Assembly (NCBI GenBank): GCA_026826555.1
Contig: JAKSZT010037307.1
Span: 2,061,879 to 2,125,878, forward strand
DNA from: Tolypeutes matacus
Lineage: Eukaryota > Chordata > Mammalia > Cingulata > Chlamyphoridae
Direction: 5' to 3'
Length of the DNA stretch: 64,000 nt
The position numbers were made by a program, and so were the translations under genes. Shown here in pieces: positions 49,326 to 61,548 of this stretch (the stretch's first letter is position 1; each line of letters starts with the position of its first letter). Under the pieces are notes generated by a model. That model was not told the origin of the DNA. It saw only the letters and a program-made list of their open reading frames with translations, and did not search any database.

Positions 49326-50039
49326 AGTTCTTTTATATTTAGGTTTTTGATTTATTTTGAGTTAATTTTTTAATAAGGTGTGAAATAGGGGTCCTCTTTC
49401 CTTCTTTTGCTACGGATATCCAGTTTTCTCAACACCATTTGTTGAATGGACTGTTCTGCCCAAGCTGGGTAGGTTTGACAGGCTAGTCAAAAATCACTTG
49501 AGGGTATATTTCCGAACCATTTCGGTTCCATTGGTCTATGTGTCTGTCTTTATGCCAGTACCATGCTGTTTTCACCACTGTAGTTAGGTGAATACAACTT
49601 AAAGTCCGGAAAGGAGAGTCCTCCAACTTTGCTTTTCCTTTTTAATATGTTTCTGGCTACTCAGGACCCCTTACCTTCCAAATAAAATTGATAATCATGT
49701 TTTCCATTTATTTAAAAAATGCTAGTGGAATTTTTATCAGGATTGGATTGAATCTGTATATCAATTTGAGTAGACTTGACATCTTAATGATATTTAGTCT
49801 TCCAATCTGTGAGCATGGAATGTTCTTCCAGTTATTTAGGTATTTTTTATTTATTTCTTTTAACAATGAGTTGTAGTTTTCTGAATACAAGTGCTTTACA
49901 TTGTTGGTTAAGTTTATTCCTGAAAATTTGGGTTTTATCTGTCATATTTTATTTTCACCACTCTTTTGACACTTTTAGTTACTTTTATTGTTATAATCTT
50001 CATTTCTAGACTCTCTTCCAGGCCTCTCTCTCCTGTCTT

Positions 50040-50979
50040 TTCTTTTCAGGCTGTAGCACACCCTTTAGTATTTCCTGCAAAGCAGGTCTCTTGGTTACAC
50101 ACTCTTTCAGTTTCTGTTTATCTGTGAATATCCTAAACTTGCCCCCATTTTTGAAAGTCAGTCTTGCTGGATATAAGATTCTTGGCTAGAAGTTTTTCTC
50201 TTGCAGTATCTTAAATATATCATACCACCGTCATCTTTCCTCCATGGTTTCTGGAGAGAAATCAGCACTTAATCTTATTGGGTATCTCTTATATGTTATG
50301 CATTGCTTTTCTCTTGCTGCTCTTAGAATTTTCTCTTTGTCTTTGGCGTTTGACATTCTGATTAGTATGTGTCTCGGAGTTGGTCTATTCGGATTTTTTC
50401 GGATTGGAGTATGTCATGCTTCTTGGACATGGATTTCTATGTCCTTCAATAGGATTGGGAAGTTTTCTACCATTATTTCTTCAAATATTCCTTCTGCCCC
50501 TTTTCCCTTCTCTTCTCCTTCTGGGACACCCATGACACGTATGTTTGCACGTCTCTTGCTGTCATTTAGTTCCCTGAGACCATGTTCAAGTTTTTCCAAT
50601 CTTTTCTTCATCTGTTCTTTTGTATGTTCACTTTCAGAGGCCATTTCTTCAAGCTCACCAATCCTTCTGCCTCCTCAAATCTGCTATTATATGATTCCAG
50701 TGCATTTTTAATTTCATTTATTGTACCTTTCATTCCCATAAGATGTGCTGTTTTTCTGTGTATGCTTTCAAATTCTTCTTTGTGTTCATCCAATGTCATC
50801 TTAATATCCTTAATCTCTTTAGCCATCTCATTGAATTTATTAAGGAGATTTATTTGAACATCTATGATTAGTTGTTTCAACTCCTTTATGTCATCTGGAG
50901 GATTATCTTGTTCCTTTAACTTTGCTATATCTTCCTGTTTCATGGTGTGGATTGTAATTTTTGGTTGGTGTCTTGGCAT
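50040..50979 (-). pseudogene. ORF1 of the HAL1-like element, broken
   Basis: Starts MPRHQPKITIHTMKQED at 50979 (compare MPKHQQKI in the full-length L1). Coiled-coil residues follow, then NIRVMGVPEGEEKGKGAEGI (about 50540) of the RRM-like part, then a C-terminal part with stops. Frameshifted near 50610-50680. Confidence 0.8.
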
Positions 50980-52092
50980 CTGGCTTACTAGAGTATTTAT
51001 TCTGGATGCAGTTTTTCTCTTTAATTTAGGGCTTCCTGCCCTTTCTCCCTTACTGGTTGTGTAGTAGGAGCCAAGGATGTAGTTGGTGCTATAAGCTGTG
51101 GAGGCTTAAGCTGTCTTCATTGGCCCAAGGACCAGTGAAGCTTCTCCCAACTTTCTCCTTTGCCAGGGGTAGGGATAGAGCCACAGCTGTGTGGAATTAT
51201 CCAACTCATGCAGGCCTAGACTGTAGTTGCCCAGAGAAACTGATGAAGCTTCCTGCCCCTTTCTCCCCTCCCTGGGCTGGGGATGGAGCTGCAGGTGTGG
51301 GCAGCAATCTATGCAGTGCAGGTCCAAGATGACTGCAGTTGCCCCGGTAGACTTACGATTATTCAGTCTGTGTCAGCTAAATGTACCTGCAGTTACCTGG
51401 ATAGGCTGGTGCAGGGCCTGCCAGCTTCCTCCCTGCTGGAGGTGGGGCTGAAGCCTAGGCTAGGGCTGCAGGCCAATCTGGGTGAAATAAACCCATCTCT
51501 ATAGTCACTGTGATTTTCAGTCAGCCTGGCTTCCCCTCATACTTGGGGTGGAGTCAAAATAGCAGCTACCAGCCTCCTTCTGACTGGGACAGGTTCAAAC
51601 TTTAGCTGTTCTTAGGGTTATACTTTAGCCAGCTGAATTTACTAATCAGTAGCTGAGATGGGTCGCCAATTGTCTCTTCCTCCTGCTTTTGGGAAGTGGA
51701 GCTTCCAATTCCAGCCACAGAACAGCTCCCGAGGTGGTTTGTGCCTCTGGTGGAGGATGGGCACCGGCCTCCCTGGCGTGCAGTGCTCTACTTACGAATC
51801 TTCTCTGCAGGTGGGCAGTCGTCTTCCCTTCCTTCAAGGATGTTGCAGATGCACTTCTGGTCTCCTGGAGCCCCCAAACAAGTGCTTTAGATAGCTCTGG
51901 GTGATTACTCACTGCCCTGTAGCAAGAGCTGATTCTAGGAGCTCCTTACTCTGCCACCATCTTGTTGGTTGTCCCTGCCCTAATTTTTATTCTTTTGCTT
52001 GCTTTGGGAATGGTTTGCTGTTTTTTTTCCCCTAGTTTCTCCAGTTGTTTGGTTAGATCTTTGATTTCAGCTTGCTCCTCCTCTTCTTTTTT

Positions 52093-53035
52093 TTTTTTTT
52101 CTTCCAGTTAGGCCAGTAGTTTATTAAGGAAATGAGAGAAGAGAATAGAAATGGGAGAAAATAACAGATTATGGGTCCCAGATATACTTGCGAGCCAGTC
52201 CAAGCAGAAAGAGAGAGCGCACGCAAGCGGGAGCTTGTGCCATTGCTTTTTAAATAATTAATTACTCCTCTTGTTAATGTTCAGGGGAGGAGTCCCAGCT
52301 GTTTGCTGTTTTGATTGGTTACTCCACCCATCAGTTCCCTGGGGCAGGGCCCAATGACAAGTCCCCTTGAGAATATCTGGGGTTTTTCCTGATCCTGGAT
52401 GAAATCTCATTCCAAATGGAGGATTCTCATGAGGTTCTTTGAGTAGCCTTTTGGTGGTGGGGTCTTTCCCTCAGGTGGGTTCCAGGTGGGTTCAGTGGCC
52501 ATGTGTTTCACAGCCATGTTTTTCTGCTAGGTCCCAGATTCATCTTCTTATTCCCTAAACTAGCCTGCTTCAACTCCCCCCTCAGAGGGTTTACACCCTT
52601 ATTCTTAAGGGGGTGCTGAAGGATGATGGTCATTCTTCTGTAATTACTTTCTGCTGGTTAGGGGCAGTAGACCCTACCTGACAAGGTATAAAACCCTCTT
52701 GCTACTCTCACAGTTGGGGGAAGACGAATCTGGCACCGTGGTGAAGCTGGATGAAATCCCCATATGATTAAGGTGTTGATTCAGTCCTCGCACAGTCCTC
52801 ACTTCTCCTGGCTGACTCACCAGTAAATATGTAACTGGATTCCTCTAGGTTCTTGGCTATGTTACATAAAATAATTTAAGAAAATTCCAGTTCAGTTAGA
52901 ACAGTAGTTTATAAAGGAACTGAGAGAGAAGAGAAGAGGAGAAATGGGAGAAAATAACAGATTATGGGCCCCAGATATACTTGCGGGCCGGTCCAGGCAG
53001 AAAGAAAGAGAGAAAGAGAACGAGTGAGAGCTCTT
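52093..53035 (-). mobile_element. Retrocopy of a retroviral transcript: R-leader-U3-R-poly(A)
   Basis: On the minus strand, about 145 bases (53035-52889) are repeated at the other end (about 52235-52101), as R regions would be. Between them lie leader and internal remnants, a G-rich polypurine tract (52584-52574), a U3 starting TGAAGCAGGC at 52572 with CCAAT (52318-52314) and a TATA-like word (52256-52247). The second R follows, with AATAAA (52125-52120), and a poly(A) tail (52100-52093). Flanks repeat TCTTCTTTTTT at 52082-52092 and 53036-53046. The element starts and ends at R and not at LTR ends, so the L1 machinery copied an RNA. There are no coding genes inside; the internal region is only about 300 bp. 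Confidence 0.8.
52574..52584 (-). promoter_or_regulatory. Polypurine tract of the retroviral copy
   Basis: G-rich run (minus-strand GAGGGGGGAG) two bases from the TG at 52572 that begins U3, the position expected for second-strand priming. Confidence 0.65.
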
Positions 53036-53250
53036 TCTTCTTTTTTGATATAGGCATTTAAGGCTATAAATTTCCCTCAGCACTGCCTTCACTGTATCCC
53101 ATAAGTTTTGATAAGTTGTGTTTTCATTTTCATTCTTTTCTATATATTTACTAATTTCACTTATAATTTCTTCTTTGACCCACTGATTATTTAGGAGTGT
53201 GTTGTTCATACTTCACATATTTGCAATTTTACCTCTTTCCCATCTATTTT

Positions 53251-53350
53251 TTTTTTTTTTTTTTTTTTTTACCGGGAGGTCCCGGGGATCGAACCCGGGT
53301 CCCTCCATATGGGAGACGGACGCCCAACCAGTTGAGCCACATCCGACCCC
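53251..53350 (-). mobile_element. DAS-type SINE, minimal tRNA-only form, with target duplication
   Basis: Long T run and an antisense tRNA-like body with intact B-box complement GGGGATCGAACCC. Flanked by TCCCATCTATTTT at 53238-53250 and 53351-53363. Confidence 0.94.
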
Positions 53351-53384
53351 TCCCATCTATTTTTGATTTCCATTTTTTCTTTCT

Positions 53385-53572
53385 TTTTTTTTTTTTGAGG
53401 TATTGGGCCCGGGATTGAACATGGGACCTCATGTGGGAAGCCGGCACTCAACCACTGAGCTACACTGGCTCCCCCAATTTGATTTTTTTGTTTGCTTTCT
53501 TGTTTTTAGGAAGTACCAGGGATTGAACCTGGGAAGCAGGTGCTCAACCACTTGAGCTACATCTGCTCCCCT
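53385..53572 (-). mobile_element. tRNA-related SINE, tandem dimer of a second type
   Basis: Units at 53396-53475 and 53507-53572, same order of words as 37566-37777. The second unit lacks the GGGACCTCAT(A)C part (shortened). Confidence 0.78.
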
Positions 53573-55201
53573 CCAGTTTCATTCCATTATGATCTGAGAA
53601 GGTGCTCTGTATAATTTCAGTATTTTTATATTTATTGAGGCCTTCCTTGTGAGCTAACATGTGGTCTATCTTGGAGAAAGATCCATGCGCACTTGAGAAG
53701 AATGTATAACCCGCTGAGTTTGGGTGCAACGTTCTATATATGTCCATTAGGTCTACCTCGTTTATCATATTCAAATTTTCTGTTTCCTTGTTGATCTTCG
53801 GTCTGGTTGTTAAATCTAATGATGTGAGTGGTATGTTGAAGTCTCCAACTATTATTGTAGAGATGTCTGTTTCTTCCTTCAGTTTTACCAGAGTTTGCCT
53901 CATGTATTTTTGGGCACCCTGGTTAGATGCATAGGTATTTATGACTGTTATATCTTCCTGGTGGGTTGTCCCTTTTATTAATTATAATGGCCTTCTGTAT
54001 CTCATAAATTTTTTGCATTTAAAGTCTGTTTTGTCTGATACAAATATAGCTACCCCTGCTTTCTGTTTGGTGACTGTTTGTGTGGAGTATCTTTTTCCAA
54101 TCTTTCATTTTGAACTGGTTTATATCCCTGGGTCTAAGGTGAATCTCTTGTAGGCAGCACATGGATGGCTCATGTTTTTTTAATCCATTCTGTCAGCCTG
54201 TATCTTTTGAATGGGTAGTTTAATCCATTCATATTCAATGATATTACTGTAAAGGCATGATTTATTTCCACCATTTTATTCTTTGGCTTTCATATGTCAT
54301 ATGTTATTTTCATCTGTCTTTTACTGTCTTGGTCATCCATTCTGCTAGTCTTGCCTTCTACACTCTCCTCCAAGCCTCTCTCTCCTGTCTTTTTCTTTCA
54401 GGCTCTAAGGCTTCCTTTAATACTTCCTGCAAACGTGGACTCTTTTTTACAAACTCTCTTAATTTGTTTGTGAATATTTTAAACTCACTTTCATATTTGA
54501 AGGCCAGTTTTGCTGGATAAAGGATTCTTCGCTGGCAGTTTTTCTTTCAGTAACCTAATTGTATCATATCATTGTCTTCTCATCTCCATGCTTTCTGATG
54601 AGAAATCAGCACTAAGTCTTACTAGGTATCCCTTGTATTTGATGGTTTATTTCTCCCTTACTGCTCTCAGAATTTTCTCTTTATCTTTGAGGTTTGACAT
54701 TTGAGTAGTATGTGTCTTGGAGTTAGGTTTATTTGCATTTATTCTGATTGGGGTACACACTGTGCTTCTTGGACATGTAAGTTCATTTCTTTCATGAGAG
54801 TTGGGAAATTTTCAGCCATTATTTCCTCAAATACTCTTTCCGTCCCTTTTCCCTACTCTTTTCCTTCTGGAACTCCCATGACACGTATCTTGTTGCATTT
54901 TATGTTATCACTCAATTCCCTGAGACCCTGCTTAATTTTTTTCCATTCTTTTCTCTCTCTATTCTTCTCTCTCTTCAATTTCAGCTGTTCTGTCTTTGGT
55001 ATCATTTATTCTTTCTTGTATCAGTTCAATCTGCTGTTGTGTGCCTCTAATGTGTTTTTGATCTCACCTAGTGTGTCTGTCTTTGCTGTGAGCTCTGTTA
55101 CTTTTCTCTTCAGGTTTTCAGATTCTTCTTTGTGCTCACTCAGTGTCTTTTTGATGTCCTATATCTCTTTAGCCATATTGTCTTTTAACTCGTTAATTTG
55201 A
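53544..55201 (-). pseudogene. L1 endonuclease and ORF1 remains of the large antisense L1
   Basis: Minus strand 53903-53580 keeps IVGDFN, SSAHGSFSKIDHML and SDHNGMKLE of the endonuclease. ORF1 is recognisable in complement at about 54370-55350 (C-terminus to coiled coil), with several frameshifts. Not functional. Confidence 0.8.
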
Positions 55202-56285
55202 TTTTGGAAATTTGTGTGAATCTCATTGATTAGTTGTCACAAATCCTGTGTCTTGTCTGGGGCTTTAATATATTCCTTTTCTTGGGCCATTTCTTCCATT
55301 TTCTTCATTTGGCTTATAATTTTTTGCTGATATCTAGGCATCTGATTAGGATGGTGAATTTACTCATGCTCAGTTTCTCTCTCTCAGGAATTTAGTGGCG
55401 GAAGGCTACGTGTTATTGCTGTTCTTTGATTCTTGTTTCAACCTGTTCTGGGTCTTTAGTTTTGTCCCTGTTAGTGGCTCAGATCTGTGCCCTGGACCCA
55501 GTTATTGGTTGCTGACCCACTTCCGGGGGCTTTGGGAATGGAGGCTGTAGAGACCAGAAATAGTCTTGTCTCATTTACTTTTAATTTCCTCACGTGCACT
55601 TCCTTGGTCCACCCACAGATGGCACTCTTTGACAGCCCTCTCAGTTCAAAGCCTAGTCAGAGTGTGTTCACTGCAATGTGGACTGGATCAATGTGATAGA
55701 GGATCCTGCCTGGAGGTTAAGAGCCTCGTAATGCAAACTTTCTCAGAGGTAGTTCTCCAGTCTTTACTGGCAGCCTCCTTCCTTTTCCCAGGTAGGAAAT
55801 AATTCCACTCACCTCTGCCTCCTCAACAACCAGTCCTGGTCAGTAGAGAGGGAGATTTGAGAGGGTGGGATCTCTTTAGTCCTTTGTAGCCTCCCAAGGC
55901 AAACAGTGGTTCAGTCCCATCTGGCCTTGAGGGGCTCAGTGGGACATAGCAGGGAAAATTTATGTGCCAAAAGCTTAGCTAGCCTTGGGCTGTGTCCTTC
56001 TGCGGCTCCCTTTGTAGCTGCTGGCCTCAAGGCCTGAGAATTCAAAAGTGTCCATAGGTAGGGTGAGGATGAGCAATTGCAGCTGTAGCTTTTAACTCAG
56101 TTTTGTCATCTTGATTCTTTTCCTTTGCTCTCTTTCTTTTGGGTGGTGTCCAGCCTTCCCCTGATGTCCTAAACCCTGAGGATTTTTTTTCCAGGCAGCT
56201 TCTGCTTCTCCTCTAGCTCTTTTTCTGGGAGAGAAGAGAGTACCGGATCTTTCTAGTCTGCCATCTTCCCGGAAGTCTCTAGTCT

Positions 56286-56929
56286 CCCTTTTAAGGGATT
56301 TTTCCCCCATTTAGGATCCAAAGAACTCCATGAGCTAATAGAGTCTATAGTTCTCTTTTTAGTTTTGGCATATTTATAACAGAAGATTTTTCATGGATGT
56401 GTTGAGTGTGGAGTGGTAGGCAGCTGAAGCCGCATTCATCAAACATTTTGAACTGTTCACCTAGTCACTTAGAGAAGGCAGTGTGTTTGATTCTGGCTTT
56501 TTCCTCATTTTGCAGCCTTAAAATATTATTTCTACAAATTCACTTTTTCTGATTTTTTTTAAAAAATGATAATAGCAAACCTTCCACTCAAATCTATCCT
56601 CTACTTAAATGAGTCTTACAAAAGCCAATTAAATTAGGGCTTACAACAGATAAATTAAATGGTATTGATTTTCAACTTGTGATCTACCTTGGTAGGAGAG
56701 ATTAAAAAAAAAAAAAAAGATAAAAAAATTTAACTATTGTAGCTTATATGCCTCATTTAATTATCAAATCCTACTTCATTGATCAGGAGTGATCCTCTGA
56801 ATCTGCCAGAGGTATGTTGGGGTACTCAAAGGCTTGTGCCTGAAGAGAATTAGAGGTTTCCAATACAGCTTTAGAAGGCCCAGCAAGACAAAAAGGAAAT
56901 ATCTAACTGTAAACTGATACATTTGACTT
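56286..56929. other. Unique intronic sequence, no gene seen
   Basis: AT-rich, no repeats or coding frames recognised. Confidence 0.45.
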
Positions 56930-57212
56930 AAAAATTAAAAACTTATGTTTATCAAAATATGCCTTTAAAGAAAATAAAGATATTTTACAACACATATAAA
57001 TGGCAAAGGAATAGATTCCAGAATATATTAAAAACAAAAAACAAGAACAGAAAAAAACCTGAAAAACTCCTGAAAGTCAATAAGAAAAAGACAAATGGTC
57101 AATAGAAAAGTGGGCAAAAATAAATAAAATCCATAAAACCAAAAGCTAGTTCTTGGAGATCAATAAAATTGATAAACTTCTAGCTAGAGTGATCAGGAAA
57201 ATAAGAGGAGAC

Positions 57213-57595
57213 ACGGAAGCAGATGTGGCTCAAGTGATTGGGCTCCCGTCTACCATATAAGAGGTGCAGGGTTCGATTCCCCAGGCCTCCTGGTGAAGGC
57301 AAGCTGGCCCGCGCAGGAGTGCTGACCCCAGTGGAGACCTGGTGCAGCAAGCTGACACAACAAAAAGAGACACAGAGGAGAGACAATAAGAGACGCAGCA
57401 GACCAGGGAGCTGAAATGGCACAAGAGATTGAGCGCCTCTCTCCCACTCCAGAAGGTCCCAGGATCGGTTCCCGGTGCTGCCTAAAGAGAAGACAAGCAG
57501 ACACAGAAGAACACACAGCAAATGGACACAGAGCAGACAGCACAAAAACAACGGGGCGTGGGGGTGGGGATAAATAAATCTTTAAAGAAAACAAA
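57213..57595 (+). mobile_element. DAS-type SINE, long dimeric form, sense
   Basis: Full copy: head GGAAGCAGATGTGGCTCAAG with B box GGGTTCGATTCC, linker, second module with B box GGATCGGTTCCCGG and tail ATAAATAAATCTTTAAAG. This is the best copy for defining the long form. Confidence 0.93.
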
Positions 57596-58009
57596 CAAAA
57601 AAACAAAACCCAAACTACCAATATTGGGAATAATAGAGGTATCATCACTACAGATTTTACTGATCTTAAAAGGATGAAAGTATTATGAACAACTTTATGT
57701 CAGTAAATTCTACATACATAGATGAAATAGGCAAATTTCTTGAAAGACACAAACTTACCAAAGCTCACTCAAGTAGAAATGGACAACCCAAATAGCTCTA
57801 TCTTTTAAACAAATTGAAATTGGAATTTAAAACCTTCCCAAAATGAAAATTCTGGGCCCAGAAGGCTTCCCTGGTGAATTCTACCAAATATTTAAGGAAG
57901 CAATACTATCAGTTCTACACAAACTCTTTCAAAAAATTGAAGAGAAGGGAATACTCCACAACTCATTCTATGATGCCAACATTACTGTGATATCAAAAGG
58001 AAACTAAGG

Positions 58010-58380
58010 GAAACGGATGTAGCTCAAGGATTGGATTCCTGTCTACCATATAGGAGGTCCAGGGTTCGCTTCCTGGGCAAGCTGGATTGAGTGGAGTGCT
58101 GGCCTGCACAGGAGTGCTGGCCCGAGCAGAGAGCTGGCATAGCAAGATGATGCAACAAAAAGAGACACAGAGGAGAGACAATAAGAGATGCAGCAGACCA
58201 GGAGTTGAAGTGGTGCAAGAGATGGAGTGCCTCTCTCCCACTCCAGAAGGTCCCAGGATCAGTTCCTGGTGCTGCCTAAAGAGTAGACAAGCAGACACAG
58301 AACACAGGGAGCAGACATCGAGCACAAAAACAATGGGGGTTGGGGTGGGGGGGTGATAAATAAATCTTTAAAAAAAAAAA
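58010..58380 (+). mobile_element. DAS-type SINE, long dimeric form, sense
   Basis: Same architecture as 57213-57595, slightly more diverged, with an 11-base A tail. Confidence 0.9.
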
Positions 58381-58473
58381 ACCAAAAAGAAAAGCAAACT
58401 AAGATATTACAAGAACAAACAATTCTCCCCATGAACCTAGATATAAAAAATTTGAACAAATTTTCACAAATTG

Positions 58474-58671
58474 GGAAGCGGCAGTGGCTCAATCAGTAGG
58501 GCTCCCGTTTACCATATGGGAGGCCCCGGGTTCGGTTCCCGGGGCCTCCTGGTGAAGGCAAGCCCCGCCCACACGGCGTGGTTAGCTGACCCAGCGAGCA
58601 CAAGCAGCAAGCGGGGGATAGATGAATAAATAATAATAAAAAAAATCTTTAAAAAAAAAAAAATTTTTTTT
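58474..58671 (+). mobile_element. DAS-type SINE, short form, sense, with exact target duplication
   Basis: 13-bp duplication TTTTCACAAATTG at 58461-58473 and 58672-58684. B box GGTTCGGTTCC. The tail ends in a mixed A then T run. Confidence 0.92.
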
Positions 58672-59022
58672 TTTTCACAAATTGAATCCAACCACTTATT
58701 AATCAAGTAGGGTTCATCAGAAAAATGCCGGATTAGTTTAACATTCAATGTGCTTCACCATATTAACAGACAAAAAAAAAAAAAATTCATAGGATCATCT
58801 TAATAGACCCAGAGAAACCATTTATTTATTTATTTTCTACTTTATTTTGTACATTTAATAATTGAAAATATAAACAAAAACTAAAAAGTAAACACAGATG
58901 AATAAATATATACATTTCTCAATTAAATGTAATGAATACATATAAATTTTTTTTAAAAGTCAAACTATGTTACACAATATATTTGGTTCATAGTAACACA
59001 TTCATACAGTATTTGTCCTTTT

Positions 59023-59205
59023 TTTTTTTTTTTTTTAAGATTTTATTTATTTATTCATTTATCCCCCCCTTGCTGCTTGTGCTCGCTGGGTCAGCTTACC
59101 ACGCCGTGCGGGCGGGCTTGCCTTCACCAGGAGGCCCCGGGAACCTAACCCGGGGCCTCCCATATGGTAAACGGGAGCCCTACTGATTGAGCCACAGCCG
59201 CTTCC
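59023..59205 (-). mobile_element. DAS-type SINE, short form, nested in the young L1
   Basis: 16-bp duplication CAGTATTTGTCCTTTT at 59007-59022 and 59206-59221. It must be younger than the L1 it sits in. Confidence 0.95.
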
Positions 59206-59573
59206 CAGTATTTGTCCTTTTGTGTCTGGCTTGCTTCACTCAACATAATATCCTCCAGGTTCATCCATGTTGCCATATGCTTTACGACTTCATTTCTTCT
59301 TAAAGCCGCATAATATTCCATCGTGTGAATAGACCACAGTTTGTTTATCCATTCATCTGTTGATGGACACCTGGGTTGTTTCCAACTTTTGGCAATGGTG
59401 AATAATGTGGCTATGAACATCGGTGTGCAGAGGTCTGTTCGTGTCACTGCTCTCAGTTCTTCTGGGTATATACCCAGTAGTGGTATTGCAGGGTCACGTG
59501 GCAAGTCTATATTCAGCTTCTTTAGGAACTGCCAAACAGTCCTCCATAGTGGTTGTACCATTCTGCACTCCCA

Positions 59574-60407
59574 CTAACAGTGAAGAAGTGTTCCTATCTC
59601 TCCACATCCTCTCCAACACTTGTAGTTCTCTGTCTTTTTAATAGCGGCCATTCTGATAGGTGTGAAATGATATCTCATTGTAGTTTTGATTTGCATTTCC
59701 CTAATCATGAGTGATGTTGAGCATTTCTTCATGTGTATTTTTGCCATTTGTATTTCTTCTTCAGAGAAATGTCTATTCAAGTCTTTCGCCCATTTTTTAA
59801 TGGGGTCATTTGTCTTTTTATTGTTGAGTTGTAACATCTCTTTATATATCCTGGATATTAAACCCTTATCAGATATGTGATTTCCAAATATTTTTTCCCA
59901 TTGAGTTGGCTGCCTTTTCACCCTTCCGACAAAGTCCTGTGAGGTGCAAAAGTGTTTAATTTTGAGGAGGTCCCATTTATCTACTTTTTCTTTTGTTGCA
60001 CGTGCTTTGGGTGTAAGGTCCAAGAAACCACCACCTACTACAAGGTGTTGAAGATGTTTCCCTACATTTTCTTCTAGTAGTTTTATGGTCCTGGCTTTTA
60101 TATTTAGATCTTTGATCCATTTTGAGTTGATTCTTGTATAGGGGGTGAGATAGGGGTCCTCTTTCATTCTTTTGGTTATAGATATCCAGTTCTCCCAACA
60201 CCATTTGTTGAAGAGACTGTTCTCTCCCATTAGCGTGGGCTTGGTAGGTTTGTCAAAAACCAGTTGACTGTATAGGTGAGGGTATATTTCTGGGTTCTCA
60301 ATTCTATTCCACTGATCGACGTGTCTATCTTTATGCCAGTACCATGCTGTTTTGACCACTGTAGTTTTGTGATATGTTTCAAGGTCAGGCAGTGAAATTC
60401 CTCCCAC
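59574..60407 (-). pseudogene. L1 ORF2 C-terminal part (277 open codons)
   Basis: Minus-strand frame starting [15 protein letters not shown] and containing NPTLMGE-like, [20 protein letters not shown] and a [14 protein letters not shown] zinc-knuckle-like cysteine cluster. It is almost identical to 9420-10250 in the full-length L1. The frame continues upstream with a break near 60450; 60825-60451 carries [15 protein letters not shown] of the RT thumb region. Confidence 0.92.
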
Positions 60408-61548
60408 ATTGCTCTTCTTTTTTAGAATGCTTTTGGCTATTGGGGTGCATTTACCCTTCCAGATGAATTTGGTAATTGCCTTCTCTTAATTCTGTAAAGT
60501 AAGCTGTTGGGATTTTGATTGGTATTGCATTGACTCTATAAATCAGTTTGGGCAAGATTGACATCTTCACGATATTTATTCTTCCAATCCATGAACACGG
60601 AATGTCTTTCCATTTGTTTAGGTCTTTTAAAATTTCTTTTAGCAGTGTTTTGTAGTTTTCTGCATATAGGTCCTGTACTTCCTTGGTTAAATTCACTCCT
60701 AGGTATTTGAGTCTTTTTGTTGCTATTGAAAATGGAATTTTCCTCCTGATTTCCTCCTCAATTTGTTCAGTACTAGTGTACAAAAACATTACTGATTTTT
60801 GCGTGTTGATCTTGTATCCTGCCACTTTGCTGAACTCATTTCAAGTAGCTTTGTTGTGGATACTTCAGGATTTTCTAAATACAGGATCATGTCATCTGCA
60901 AACAGTGTGAGTTTTACTTCCTCTTTTCCTATTTGGACGCCTTTAATTTTTTTGTCTTGTCTAATTGCCCTAGCTAGAACTTCTAGTACAATGTTGAATA
61001 ACGATGGTGACAGTGGGCATTCTTGTCTTGTTCCTGATCTTAGAGGGAAAGCTTTTAACCTTTCCCCATTGAGTATGATGTTGGCTGTGGGTTTTTTATA
61101 TATATGTCTTTTTTATCGTATTGAGGAATTTTCCTTTTATTCCTATCTTTTGAAGTATTTTTATCAAAAAAGGATGTTGGAATTTGTGGAATGCCTTTTC
61201 TGCATCTATTGAGATGATCATGTGGTTTTTTTCATTCAATTTGTTAATGTGGTGTATTACATTGATTGATTTTCTTATGTTGAACCAGCCTTGCATACCA
61301 GGAACAAATCCCACTTGGTCGTGATATATGTCTTTTGATATGCTGTTGGATTCTATTTGTAAGTATTTTGTTGAGAATTTTTACATCTATGTTCATGAGA
61401 GAGATTGGTCTGTAATTTTCTTTTCTTGTGGAATCTTTATCAGGCTTTGGTATTAGGGTGATGTTGGCTTTATAAAATGTGTTGGGTAATTTTCCCTCCT
61501 CTTCAGTTTTTTGGAAGAGTTTAGACAGGATTGGTGTTAATTCTTTTT

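Larger units (their letters stand above)
47928..51965 (-). mobile_element. HAL1-like rearranged LINE inserted in L1, antisense
   Basis: Inserted with the imperfect duplication CTGCCCTCATTT (47919-47930) and CTGCCCTAATTT (51965-51976). On the minus strand it has a 5'UTR (51965 to about 51010, starting with a CAAGATGGTGGCAGAGTAAGG-like word), ORF1 (50979 to about 50040), a jump over the endonuclease and first RT part to an ORF2 piece (about 49930-49020) and the Y tail (49020-47928). ORF2 C-terminus is missing. A half-L1 with its own tail is the simplest reading. Confidence 0.65.
43485..56285 (-). mobile_element. Full-length antisense L1 expanded by nested insertions
   Basis: L1 parts in order on plus coordinates: 3'UTR with two to three related modules (43485-44200), ORF2 C-terminus (44470-44900), reverse transcriptase (44900-45475, 47575-47927, 51966-52081, 53047-53237), endonuclease (53573-54180), ORF1 (54260-55350) and 5'UTR (55350-56280). 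The flanks CTCCTTTTAA (43477-43486) and CTCCCTTTTAA (56284-56294) may be the target duplication. About 6.5 kb of L1 is spread over 12.8 kb. Confidence 0.82.

Noticed and set aside
52093..53035. Ordinary provirus or LTR pair
   Set aside because: The terminal repeats stop at R with poly(A) and an 11-bp duplication; complete LTR ends are absent at the outside.
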